A stretch of 64,000 nucleotides of DNA from Consotaella salsifontis. Lineage in GTDB: Bacteria; Pseudomonadota; Alphaproteobacteria; Rhizobiales; Rhizobiaceae. Shown here in pieces: positions 40,609-48,135 of this stretch; within the stretch, counting starts at the first letter, position 1; each line of letters opens with the position of its first letter. The DNA lies in the NCBI RefSeq assembly GCF_900167365.1, contig NZ_FUXL01000003.1, positions 1-64,000 of the forward strand. Direction: 5' to 3'. Under the pieces are notes generated by a model. The model had not been told where the DNA came from. It saw only the letters and a program-made list of their open reading frames with translations, and did no database searches. The position numbers and the translations under genes are program-made.

Positions 40609-42444
40609 ATGAAGATCATGGATACGAGTGCCGCCGCAGGCTCCGCGAGTGTCTCACCTCGCCCCTATGCCGAAGGGAAATCCGAATCTGCGGACGATCA
40701 TCCGAAGCGCTCGCTCTGGTACAAAGGCGCCATCATCTACCAGCTTCACGTCCGCTCCTTCTTTGACTCCAATGGCGATGGAGTCGGGGATTTTTGCGGG
40801 CTTCTGGAGAAGCTCGACCATATCGTCGACCTTGGCGCGGATGCCGTCTGGCTGCTTCCCTTCTTCCCGTCGCCGCTCAAGGACGACGGCTACGACATTT
40901 CCGATTATTGCGGGGTCAATCCGGCCTACGGCTCCCTGGACGACTTCCGCGCGTTCGTTGCCGCCGCTCATGAGCGAGGGCTGAAGGTTCTGATCGAGCT
41001 GGTGGTCAATCACACCTCGGATCAGCATCCCTGGTTTCAGCGGGCGCGGCAGGCGCCGGCCGGAAGCCCGGAGCGTGACTATTACGTGTGGAGTGAGACG
41101 GGCCACGAGTTTTCCGAGGCGCGGGTGATCTTTCTCGACTCGGAGACGTCCAACTGGGCCTGGGACCCGGTTGCTCGCGCCTATTACTGGCACCGCTTCT
41201 ACAGCCATCAGCCGGATCTCAACTTCGACAATCCGCGCGTCGTGGCGGAAGTCGAGGCGATCCTCGATTTCTGGCTCGGTCTCGGCGTCGACGGGTTTCG
41301 GCTCGACGCCGTTCCCTATCTCGTGGAGCGGGAGGACACGTGCGGCGAGAACCTTGCCGAAACCCACGATGTTCTAAAGCTGATCCGCCGGAAGATCGAA
41401 GAGCGCAATCCCGAGTGCGTCCTCCTCGCTGAGGCGAACCAGAGCCCGCAAGACACGATTCCTTATTTCGGCCGGGGCGACGAATGCCACATGGCCTTCC
41501 ACTTTCCCCTCATGCCGCGCCTCTTCATGGCGCTCGCCGAGGAGCATGCCGAGCCCATCGTCTCCATCATCCAGTCGACCATGGAGCTTCCCGACGGATG
41601 CCAATGGGCGATTTTCCTGCGCAACCACGACGAGCTGACGCTGGAGATGGTGAGCGAGGAAGAGCGCGAGAGGATGTGGCAGTTCTACGCCACCCACAGG
41701 CGCCTGCGCATCAATCTCGGCATCCGGCGGCGCCTCGCCTCGCTCGTCGACGGCGACCGCAAGCGCATCGAACTGCTCAACGGGCTTCTCTTCTCATTGC
41801 CGGGAACGCCTGTGGTCTATTACGGTGACGAGATCGGCATGAGCGACAATCCCTTTCTCGGCGACCGCGACGGTGTGAGAACGCCGATGCAATGGTCGTC
41901 CGACCGGAATGGCGGCTTCTCGCGCGCCAACACCATGGAGCTCTTTCTGCCGCCGGTGGTCGATCCGCTGTTCGGCTACGAGGCGGTCAATGTGGAGACC
42001 CAGAGGCAGGTCCGCTCCTCCCTGCTCAACTTCATGCGCTGGATTATAAAGGTGCGGCGCGAGCATCCCGTCTTCGGACATGGCGCCATATCCTTCATCG
42101 CCACAAGCAACAGCCGCCTTCTGGTCTACACCCGCAGCCATGAGGGCGAGACGGTGCTGTGCGTCGCCAATCTCTCGGAAACGGCGCAGGCGGCATCGAT
42201 CGACCTTTCCGATCACCAGGGGGCGACGCCGATCGACCTGTTCGGCGGCTGCAAGTTTCCCACGATCGGCGATTGGCCGTATCAGATCAGCCTGCCGGGC
42301 CATTCCTTCTTCTGGCTGAAGCTCGTCCCGGACGACGCGCTTTCCGACGATGAGGGGCTGTGCACGGACCGAGGTGTTCAGCCCAGCCTGCCGACCGGCG
42401 AAAACGATCTCGGAACGCCGACGACCCCGCCACGCGGCGCCTGA
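40609..42444 (+). CDS. treS: Trehalose synthase / maltose alpha-D-glucosyltransferase TreS
   Basis: A 611-residue GH13 enzyme. The N-terminal part (LWYKGAIIYQLHVRSFFDSN, GDGVGDFCGLLEKLDHIVDL) and DAVWLLPFFPSPLKDDGYDI are the TreS subfamily. The catalytic residues are the nucleophile Asp in DGFRLDAVPYL, the acid-base Glu in VLLAEANQ and the Asp in FLRNHDELTLEMV. It isomerises maltose and trehalose. The trailing acidic/Pro-rich tail (about 575-611) is not conserved. It fits with the otsA/otsB pathway further right; the three together give alternative trehalose routes. Confidence 0.9.
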   Translation: MKIMDTSAAAGSASVSPRPYAEGKSESADDHPKRSLWYKGAIIYQLHVRSFFDSNGDGVGDFCGLLEKLDHIVDLGADAVWLLPFFPSPLKDDGYDISDYCGVNPAYGSLDDFRAFVAAAHERGLKVLIELVVNHTSDQHPWFQRARQAPAGSPERDYYVWSETGHEFSEARVIFLDSETSNWAWDPVARAYYWHRFYSHQPDLNFDNPRVVAEVEAILDFWLGLGVDGFRLDAVPYLVEREDTCGENLAETHDVLKLIRRKIEERNPECVLLAEANQSPQDTIPYFGRGDECHMAFHFPLMPRLFMALAEEHAEPIVSIIQSTMELPDGCQWAIFLRNHDELTLEMVSEEERERMWQFYATHRRLRINLGIRRRLASLVDGDRKRIELLNGLLFSLPGTPVVYYGDEIGMSDNPFLGDRDGVRTPMQWSSDRNGGFSRANTMELFLPPVVDPLFGYEAVNVETQRQVRSSLLNFMRWIIKVRREHPVFGHGAISFIATSNSRLLVYTRSHEGETVLCVANLSETAQAASIDLSDHQGATPIDLFGGCKFPTIGDWPYQISLPGHSFFWLKLVPDDALSDDEGLCTDRGVQPSLPTGENDLGTPTTPPRGA

Positions 42445-42445
42445 C

Positions 42446-43633
42446 CTACGGGCGCGGTGCCTTCAGAAGCATCGGGCCGTAGCCGATGGCAAAGGCCAGG
42501 AAGGCGCCGCTCCAGCAAAGCCCGGCAAGGTCGATGACCGGCATCATTCGCGCATCCGCGTAAGGCGCCAGCACGCGGGACAGCGCGCCGATCAGCACGA
42601 GCGCGTACATGGCGATCTCAAGGCCGCCGGCGGCAAGCGGCCGGCCGGAGTGACCACGGCTCGCCCTCGTCATCACCGCCAGGGTGATGAGGCCGAAGGT
42701 GCCCGCCGTCCATATATGGAGCGCGGCCGAGGGCAGGAGTATTTCTGGCGATAGGTTCGAGAGGGCAATGAGCAGGAAGCCGAGCGGCACGGTCGCGTAG
42801 GCGACATGAAGTACCAGGAGCAGCGGCTCGTTCCGGGTGGCGAGGCCGCGCCACCTTGCCATCCTCACCGCGTTCATGATGCTGGCCAGAAGCAGGACCA
42901 GAGCGGTCGCAAGCCATTCCGGCGAGGCGGTCCACATGAGGAAGGCCAGCGTCGAAATCGCCATCGTCGCGCCATCCAGTCGGCTGAAGCCGGCGGGAAG
43001 CCTGTCGGCGCCCCGCATCTTCAGCCAGTTGCGCGTGAAAGCGGGGATGATGCGTCCGCCGATGAGGAGCACCAGGAGCATGACGAGCGCAATTCCCGCC
43101 CGCGCGCTGATATCGGCGAAGCCCGTGGCCGCTGCCTCGACGTGGAAACCGAGATCGGCAAGGGTCAAAAGAGCGACGAGGGCGACCACCCGGAGATTGC
43201 GGGCATTCTTGCCGCCGATCACCTCCCGCGCGAAGACCGCCGTGAGGGCGGCAGGGAACGCAAGGTCGATCATCGCGGCGAGCACCGGGCCGGTGAAGGC
43301 CGAGAGCGAAACGGCAAGGCGGCCCGCCAGCCAGAGGAGTACCAGCGCCAGGAGTTCGCCGCCCTGGACCGGGGGGCGACCGGTCCAGTTGGCGACGGCC
43401 GTCAGGGCAAAGCCGGCGATGATGGCGGGAAGCCCGCCGAAGAGCAGCGTATGAATGTGCCAGTCGCGCGGCGCGAAGGCGGTCGAAACCTGGATCGCGC
43501 CCGCGAAGAACGGCAGCCACACCAGTACCGAGAGCGCCATGGCAAGGGCGCCGAGAAAGAAGAAGGGCCTGAAGCCGCCGCGGAGCCAGTAGGCTGAGAG
43601 GATCGGCGCTCGATTGGCCGCGTCGGAACTCAT
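42446..43633 (-). CDS. nnrS: NnrS family membrane heme/copper protein
   Basis: A 395-residue protein of about 12 hydrophobic helices. NnrS marks are YWLRGGFRPFFFLGALAMAL near the N-terminus, WHIHTLLFGGLPAIIAGFAL, IGGRIIPAFTRNWLKMRGAD and ALHIWTAGTFGLITLAVMTR. NnrS relieves nitric oxide stress in bacteria that meet nitrate or NO. It is divergent from a Crp/Fnr regulator gene 273 bp away; a TTG-N8-CAA site (43697-43710) lies between them. The start is at the Met before SSDAANRAPI. Confidence 0.9.
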   Translation of the reverse strand: MSSDAANRAPILSAYWLRGGFRPFFFLGALAMALSVLVWLPFFAGAIQVSTAFAPRDWHIHTLLFGGLPAIIAGFALTAVANWTGRPPVQGGELLALVLLWLAGRLAVSLSAFTGPVLAAMIDLAFPAALTAVFAREVIGGKNARNLRVVALVALLTLADLGFHVEAAATGFADISARAGIALVMLLVLLIGGRIIPAFTRNWLKMRGADRLPAGFSRLDGATMAISTLAFLMWTASPEWLATALVLLLASIMNAVRMARWRGLATRNEPLLLVLHVAYATVPLGFLLIALSNLSPEILLPSAALHIWTAGTFGLITLAVMTRASRGHSGRPLAAGGLEIAMYALVLIGALSRVLAPYADARMMPVIDLAGLCWSGAFLAFAIGYGPMLLKAPRP

Positions 43634-43696
43634 GGGGCGTTTCCTTGACAGAGCATCGTCTGGTCTAGGGGCTATCCGACGGGAAACCGTGCGACG

Positions 43697-43710
43697 TTGT
43701 CGCGGCGCAA
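43697..43710. promoter_or_regulatory. Candidate Crp/Fnr-type site between nnrS and its regulator
   Basis: TTGTCGCGGCGCAA is TTG, eight bases, CAA, the outer bases of an FNR/NNR/DNR box. The inner bases do not match the ideal box, so this is a candidate only. It is on the divergent intergenic region where a regulator of nnrS would bind. Confidence 0.35.
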
Positions 43711-43906
43711 AGAAAGTGGAATGGTGGGCGCCAGTTTCCTGCGGGGACGCGTGGCGCGGCCGGCGCTTGCGTCTTCTCGCGCGACAGCGCAAACAGCGAG
43801 CGTCGCCAAAGGCTCTTCTCGCGGCGCCCGCGATCGGTCATCCATGGAGCCGAACAACAGGGGTGAAGTGCCCGTCACCCGCATCGCGCATGAAGATGGA
43901 GGTCCC

Positions 43907-44608
43907 ATGGCCGCACGAAAGCTCGACCCATCGCTGGTGCGCGACTTCGACATCTTTCGCCAGATGTCGGACGACGACCTCGATGCCGCGCTCGCGACCG
44001 CCTCGGCGCGGCGTCTGCCGGAGGGGACCGTCGTCTTCAGCCAGGGTGCGATGGCCGAGGAGTTCTTCATCCTCCTGCATGGGCGGCTGAAGGTGGTGCA
44101 GACCACCGCCGACGGCCAGCAGGTCGTCGTGCGCCACGTCAACCCTGGCGAGGTTTACGGCATCGCGATGGCCGTCGGCCGCGACGACTATCCGGCGACC
44201 GCGACGGCGGTGGCCGAAAGCCTGACGCTGGCTTGGCCCAACCGCGAGTGGAACTCGCTCATTGCCCGTTCTCCCGCGCTCTCCCTCAGCATGCTCCAGA
44301 CGGTCGGGCAGCGTCTCCAGGACGCGCACACGCGCATCCGCGAGCTCTCGACCGAGGCGGTGGAACGGCGGGTCGCCCATGCGCTGCTGCGCCTTGTGCG
44401 GCAGGCCGGCAAGCGCACGGAGGAGGGCATCCTCATCGATTTTCCCATCACGCGGCAGGACATCGCCGAGATGACCGGCACGACGCTCCACACAGTGAGC
44501 CGCATCCTCACTGCCTGGGAGGGGCAGGGGCTGGTGGCTGGGGGACGCAAGAAGATCGTGGTGTGTGACGCACACCGGCTTTTCCTCCTTGCCGAGGCAG
44601 CGGATTAG
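43907..44608 (+). CDS. Crp/Fnr family transcriptional regulator
   Basis: A 233-residue protein. The cyclic-nucleotide-binding-like domain (about 15-130) has LPEGTVVFSQGAMAEEFFIL and HGRLKVVQTTADGQQVVVRH and lacks the four N-terminal cysteines of FNR, so it is not an Fe-S oxygen sensor. The HTH (about 160-225) is FPITRQDIAEMTGTTLHTVS, RILTAWEGQGLVAGGRKKIV. It is divergent to nnrS and beside DUF6522 and DUF1858 genes, which suits an NNR/DNR-like regulator of NO or low oxygen. GGAGG precedes the ATG at 43907. Confidence 0.88.
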   Translation: MAARKLDPSLVRDFDIFRQMSDDDLDAALATASARRLPEGTVVFSQGAMAEEFFILLHGRLKVVQTTADGQQVVVRHVNPGEVYGIAMAVGRDDYPATATAVAESLTLAWPNREWNSLIARSPALSLSMLQTVGQRLQDAHTRIRELSTEAVERRVAHALLRLVRQAGKRTEEGILIDFPITRQDIAEMTGTTLHTVSRILTAWEGQGLVAGGRKKIVVCDAHRLFLLAEAAD

Positions 44609-44618
44609 CCGCTGCGTT

Positions 44619-44912
44619 TCATGGCTGCGGCTTGTGGGCCGATGCCGGCAGGGGATGCGTTCCATAGTCCAGCCGCGAGCGACGGAGAACGGTTCCGCTC
44701 TCGTCGACGATCAGCGTGAGGCGCACCGCCTGATGGAAGAAGACGAGGCGGAATGTTCCCGCATCCTCGCCTTCGCCGCGATCGAGCCGACTGGTGATCG
44801 CCTGTTCGCGCAGCAGGCGCGGCACGTCGGCGACAGGAAGCTCGAAGGCCTCGGCAAGAACGGTGGCGTCAATCTCGATCCCGCCGCCCGGTTGAATGGA
44901 GACCGCGCTCAT
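44619..44912 (-). CDS. DUF6522 family protein
   Basis: A 97-residue protein: VSIQPGGGIEIDATVLAEAF near the N-terminus, VADVPRLLREQAITSRLDRG, AGTFRLVFFHQAVRLTLIVD, GTVLRRSRLDYGTHPLPASA. I know it as DUF6522, found with Crp/Fnr regulators and DUF1858 genes in denitrifying or NO-exposed alphaproteobacteria. No catalytic motif is visible. The start overlaps the upstream DUF1858 stop by 4 bases. Confidence 0.78.
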   Translation of the reverse strand: MSAVSIQPGGGIEIDATVLAEAFELPVADVPRLLREQAITSRLDRGEGEDAGTFRLVFFHQAVRLTLIVDESGTVLRRSRLDYGTHPLPASAHKPQP

Positions 44913-45217
44913 GGCGCCGGTGCCTGATTAGGATAATCGTTGATCGAATCGTCGCGGACCTGTTCGGCCGCGCCGATCGCGTCGTTCAAGGACGCGATGA
45001 ACTGGGAGAGGCCGATCCCGTGTTCGCGGCAGGCGTCTTTCAACGTGTGAATCCGGCCGACCGGGCAGCCGACGCAGTGCATCCGGTGACACAGGAAAAC
45101 AGGGATGGCCGCGCGATGCCGCGACATGAGTTCGTCGACGACCGTCGCATCGGTGATGGGCGCGAAAAGCATGGCCATGGGCGCAGTCCCGTTCGGATCG
45201 GACAGAACCTGGCTCAT
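44909..45217 (-). CDS. DUF1858 domain-containing protein
   Basis: A 102-residue protein. FLCHRMHCVGCPVGRIHTLK, with the Cys pair in HCVGCPVGR, and DACREHGIGLSQFIASLNDA are the DUF1858 pattern found with ScdA/RIC-type repair and NO-linked genes. It is the first gene of the two-gene minus-strand operon. A TTG-N8-CAA candidate site lies 18 bp upstream of the start codon (45235-45248). Confidence 0.82.
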   Translation of the reverse strand: MSQVLSDPNGTAPMAMLFAPITDATVVDELMSRHRAAIPVFLCHRMHCVGCPVGRIHTLKDACREHGIGLSQFIASLNDAIGAAEQVRDDSINDYPNQAPAP

Positions 45218-45234
45218 TTTGTGCCTAGGCGTCT

Positions 45235-45248
45235 TTGCACTGGAACAA
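45235..45248. promoter_or_regulatory. Candidate Crp/Fnr-type site upstream of DUF1858
   Basis: TTGCACTGGAACAA is TTG, eight bases, CAA, closer to the NNR/DNR consensus than the site at 43697. The regulator encoded at 43907 is the obvious partner. Confidence 0.4.
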
Positions 45249-45356
45249 GGATAGAGGAAGCACAAGGCTCTCCATTGGCGATGAAGCGCATTCCGACCGG
45301 CTCCGCAAGCGCCCGACGCCTCGGAGGAATGTCGATCGGATGATCCTCGATTTGTC

Positions 45357-45817
45357 TCAGGCGAGAGCGAGGCTTCCATCGGGGGGCAGCGTCGCCAGAC
45401 CCGCGGCATCTACGGAGGCGATGCGGGGAGGTATTGGCGCTTCGTGCCGTGCCAAGGCCAGCGTTTCCAGAAGATCGGCCTCGCCGAACCTCCAGGGAAG
45501 GACTGCCGTCGCGCCAAGTTTTATTGCCATGGCCATGAAGTCCGGTCGGTCCTCGCTTGGAGCGATGATCGGATGGCTGGAGAGGACGATGACGCGGCTC
45601 TGAGGATCAAGGGCGACCATTCGGCGCAGGGTCGCAAGTCCATCAAGGCCGGTCATGAAGATGTCCGCGATGATGAAATCATAGTGCTGACGCGCGATCC
45701 ACGAGAGAGCCAGCCTGCCCGAAGATAGGCGTCGACACTGTGGCCTTGCGCGCGGAGGGTCTCCTCCACGAGCCGCCCCATCTCGGTTTCTTCGTCAACG
45801 ATAAGTATGCGCGGCAT
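45357..45817 (-). pseudogene. Response regulator receiver, frameshifted
   Basis: The N-terminal part (MPRILIVDEETEMGRLVEET from 45817) and the C-terminal part (HYDFIIADIFMTGLDGLATL, with the phospho-acceptor Asp in IADIFM, up to 45357) are in different frames. The frame changes around 45725-45735 (near GACGCCTATC), where a missing base would restore a continuous receiver; the repaired length is about 153 residues. The reading after the shift shows SSGRLALSWIARQ leading into the receiver core. It is inactive or mis-sequenced. The upstream region carries AGTTG palindromes (45907-45985). Confidence 0.75.
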
Positions 45818-46231
45818 GGGTCCCTCCGCGAACGCCAGAATACCGGTGGCTCGCTTCCGCGAGCGGCGCCGACCAGAGAAAACCCTCATGTCGGTTTGGA
45901 AACGAAAAGTTGTCCTTTTCAACTTATACGATAAACTTACGGACGGCCGTGTCAACTAGTTGTAAATACGTAGTGCGTTGGCAACTATAAGGAAAAGGGA
46001 CCAAGCGCGCTCGCGGCGTTACGCGTTGCCGCTCGTACTCCCTTGGAAACGCAGACACCGGCGAGCCAAAGGCCGCCGGTGTGAAAAGTAGAACGCCATC
46101 TTGGATATCTGCCCCGCGCATTCCGCTCTCTGCCGCGACGCGACCGTCGACGCAGCATCCGAAGCGCCCAGACGCTTGGCTGCATTCTTCAGTCGAAGCG
46201 AAGACGACATCGGGAGGGGGCAGAAAGTCGA
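45818..46231. other. Intergenic region with AGTTG/CAACT palindromes
   Basis: About 414 bp without genes. AT-rich around 45900-45990, where three AGTTG/CAACT inverted motifs cluster; this is the likely promoter of the frameshifted response regulator. The rest is unremarkable. Confidence 0.45.
45907..45985. promoter_or_regulatory. Cluster of AGTTG/CAACT inverted repeats
   Basis: Three sites: AAGTTG, seven bases, CAACTT (45907-45925); CAACTAGTTG (45953-45962); GTTG, one base, CAAC (45977-45985). They share half-sites with the large palindrome at 47484-47509. Binding by a MarR- or FixJ-type regulator from the neighbourhood is possible. Confidence 0.45.
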
Positions 46232-46675
46232 TCAGGCGTCGGAAAGGTTGTGGCGCATGCGCTCCAGGGAGGTCTCGATGACGCTTCGCGCCATCGGCTC
46301 GATCCCGCTCATCGCCCGCTCATAGGCCTTGGCGAGAAGAGGTCGCACCGCCTGGAACACCTCTTCGGTTTGTGCCGTCACCGTCACAACCTTGGCGCGG
46401 CGATCCGCCGGATCGACCCGGCGCTCGATCAGCCCGCGCGCCTCAAGGCGGTCTAGATAGGCGGTGACCGTCATCGGCTCGACGCCCATCCTCTCGGCCA
46501 GAACCGACTGGCGAACGCCGTCGAACTGCTGGATGAGAAGAAGGGTGCGGATCGCGCCGGGGGTCAGTTCGATCCCGCTTTCCATGACGCTTCTGTCAAT
46601 TTCGCTTCGCAGCAGTCGAGCCGCATCCGTCAACGCGAAAGCCGCCGCTCCCATTGATTCTTGATGCTGAAGCAT
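46232..46675 (-). CDS. MarR family transcriptional regulator
   Basis: A 147-residue protein. The MarR winged helix is at about 36-105: ELTPGAIRTLLLIQQFDGVR, ERMGVEPMTVTAYLDRLEAR, GLIERRVDPADRRAKVVTVT with the DxRxK wing. The C-terminal helices form the dimer interface (EEVFQAVRPLLAKAYERAMS). The ligand is unknown. It stands alone; the upstream 350 bp are gene-free. Confidence 0.88.
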   Translation of the reverse strand: MLQHQESMGAAAFALTDAARLLRSEIDRSVMESGIELTPGAIRTLLLIQQFDGVRQSVLAERMGVEPMTVTAYLDRLEARGLIERRVDPADRRAKVVTVTAQTEEVFQAVRPLLAKAYERAMSGIEPMARSVIETSLERMRHNLSDA

Positions 46676-47026
46676 TTGCGTATCTCCATTCGACGGGGGC
46701 GGTCCTCGTCCGGCCCCGCCAGCGTTGTCGCTGTCCTCGTGTTACACCTTCTGATTTAGCGGAAATCATGGGTTGTAATAAGCTAGTATTTCTACCTACG
46801 AGGCTGAAGGGAAGGGAGAACGAAAGGCGGATCAGCATAGTTGATTTTCAACGGAAAGATTATAAAAAACAAATAAGATCAATACGATGGATGATATAGG
46901 ACAAGTTGAGTGCAGAGCGCAAGCTGATGCGGCAGGCGTGGATGGAGCTTCGCGCGGCGCAAGCCTCGCGCAATGGCTGTGGCCGTCGAGCGACATGATC
47001 CGCAGTGCAGCGCCAGGTGTCGCCGC
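46676..47026. other. Gene-free region upstream of the MarR gene
   Basis: About 350 bp, AT-rich around 46770-46900 (ATTATAAAAAACAAATAAGA at 46858-46877). It should hold the MarR promoter. No gene or recognised box is visible. Confidence 0.4.
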
Positions 47027-47440
47027 TCAGCGGGCAGGGAAAACTCTCGCGGGAGGCAGTTCTTCGCGTTCGAAGCAGCTCAGAATCAAATCGACGATGC
47101 TTGCGCCTGCCATGGGCTTTCTGACCAGAGCCACGGCCGAGGCCGCGCGAGCTGCGGCCTGAATCTCCGCCGTGAGGACCGATCCGGTCATGAATATCAC
47201 CGGCATGGCGATACCGCGTTCGCGCAAGAAAGCCACGAGAGAAAAACCCGATTCGGAGCCGAGGTGAACGTCGACGAGCAAGCATCCACGGTGGCGATCG
47301 CTGACGAGCGTTCGAGCCCTTCGAGCCGAATCGACAGTGGCGACTGTCGCCCCTTCGGCTTCCAAAATGGCCGCGAACGAATCACCGACGTCCGGGTCGT
47401 CATCCACGACGAAGACGGTGATGCCATTGAGAGAAGTCAC
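47027..47440 (-). CDS. Single-domain response regulator
   Basis: A 137-residue receiver-only protein: ITVFVVDDDPDVGDSFAAIL, CLLVDVHLGSESGFSLVAFL (the phospho-acceptor Asp in LLVDVHLG), MPVIFMTGSVLTAEIQAAAR and the conserved Lys in VALVRKPMAG. It has no output domain, so it probably works by protein contact or as a phosphate sink. It lies downstream of the FixJ/FixL-like operon on the same strand with the palindrome between; the start is GTG. Confidence 0.85.
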   Translation of the reverse strand: MTSLNGITVFVVDDDPDVGDSFAAILEAEGATVATVDSARRARTLVSDRHRGCLLVDVHLGSESGFSLVAFLRERGIAMPVIFMTGSVLTAEIQAAARAASAVALVRKPMAGASIVDLILSCFEREELPPARVFPAR

Positions 47441-47483
47441 GCGTCAAACCTAGTCGGGCAGAGTTCTCTTGCCCAACATACAC

Positions 47484-47509
47484 GATGTAGTTGAAAATTC
47501 AACTACATC
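47484..47509. promoter_or_regulatory. Perfect 26-bp palindrome at the end of the FixJ-like gene
   Basis: Arms GATGTAGTTGAA and TTCAACTACATC separated by AA, covering the stop codon of the FixJ-like gene. No T-run on either side, so it is not a standard terminator. It lies 44 bp upstream of the start codon of the single-domain response regulator and shares half-sites with 45907-45985, so it may be an operator for that gene. Confidence 0.55.
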
Positions 47510-48135
47510 TTGACTGGCGCGGAGCCGGCCGCGGAGCCGGCCTGATGGGCCAGACGCACCAGTTCCGCGAGATTGCGGACGCCCACCTTGCGCATGATAT
47601 TGGTGCGATGGATCTCCACGGTCCTTCGGGAAATTCCAAACTTGTCCGCGATCACCTTGCTGGGTGCGCCTTCGGCGACGGCCGCCAGAACCTCCTGCTC
47701 GCGGGGAGAAAGGGTTGAAATGCGCTTGGCTGCATGGCACTGGATCGCCTGCCCCTCCTGCGCAGCCTGACGGCGCTCCAGGGCACGCTGAACGGCGGTC
47801 AGGAGATCGTCCTCCGCGAACGGCTTTTCCAGGAAGTCGACCGCCCCATGCTTCATCGCTTCGACCGCGACGCGCAGCTCGCCCTCGCCGCTGATGAAGA
47901 TGCATGGCAGATCGGGGACTCGCTGGGACAGGTGCTGTTGAAGCATCAGGCCGTTCATCTCCGGCATCCTGAGATCGACGATGAGACAGCCACATTCTTG
48001 AACGTCGCTTTCCAGGAACGCGGACGGTGACGTGTAGGTCAATGTCGAATGACCGGCGCTCTCGAGAAGCGCAGCGGTCGATTCCAGCACGTCCGGATCG
48101 TCATCGACTATGCAGATCAAGCATGAGTTGGTCAT
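47503..48135 (-). CDS. FixJ/StyR-like response regulator with LuxR-type HTH
   Basis: A 210-residue protein. Receiver (1-120): LICIVDDDPDVLESTAALLE, CLIVDLRMPEMNGLMLQQHL with the acceptor Asp, VDFLEKPFAEDDLLTAVQRA with the switch Lys. LuxR-type HTH (140-205): LSPREQEVLAAVAEGAPSKV, IADKFGISRRTVEIHRTNIM, RKVGVRNLAELVRLAHQAG. It is overlapped by the sensor kinase by 4 bases (ATGA), so the pair is co-translated. It would respond to a redox, oxygen or other periplasmic signal. Confidence 0.92.
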   Translation of the reverse strand: MTNSCLICIVDDDPDVLESTAALLESAGHSTLTYTSPSAFLESDVQECGCLIVDLRMPEMNGLMLQQHLSQRVPDLPCIFISGEGELRVAVEAMKHGAVDFLEKPFAEDDLLTAVQRALERRQAAQEGQAIQCHAAKRISTLSPREQEVLAAVAEGAPSKVIADKFGISRRTVEIHRTNIMRKVGVRNLAELVRLAHQAGSAAGSAPVKM

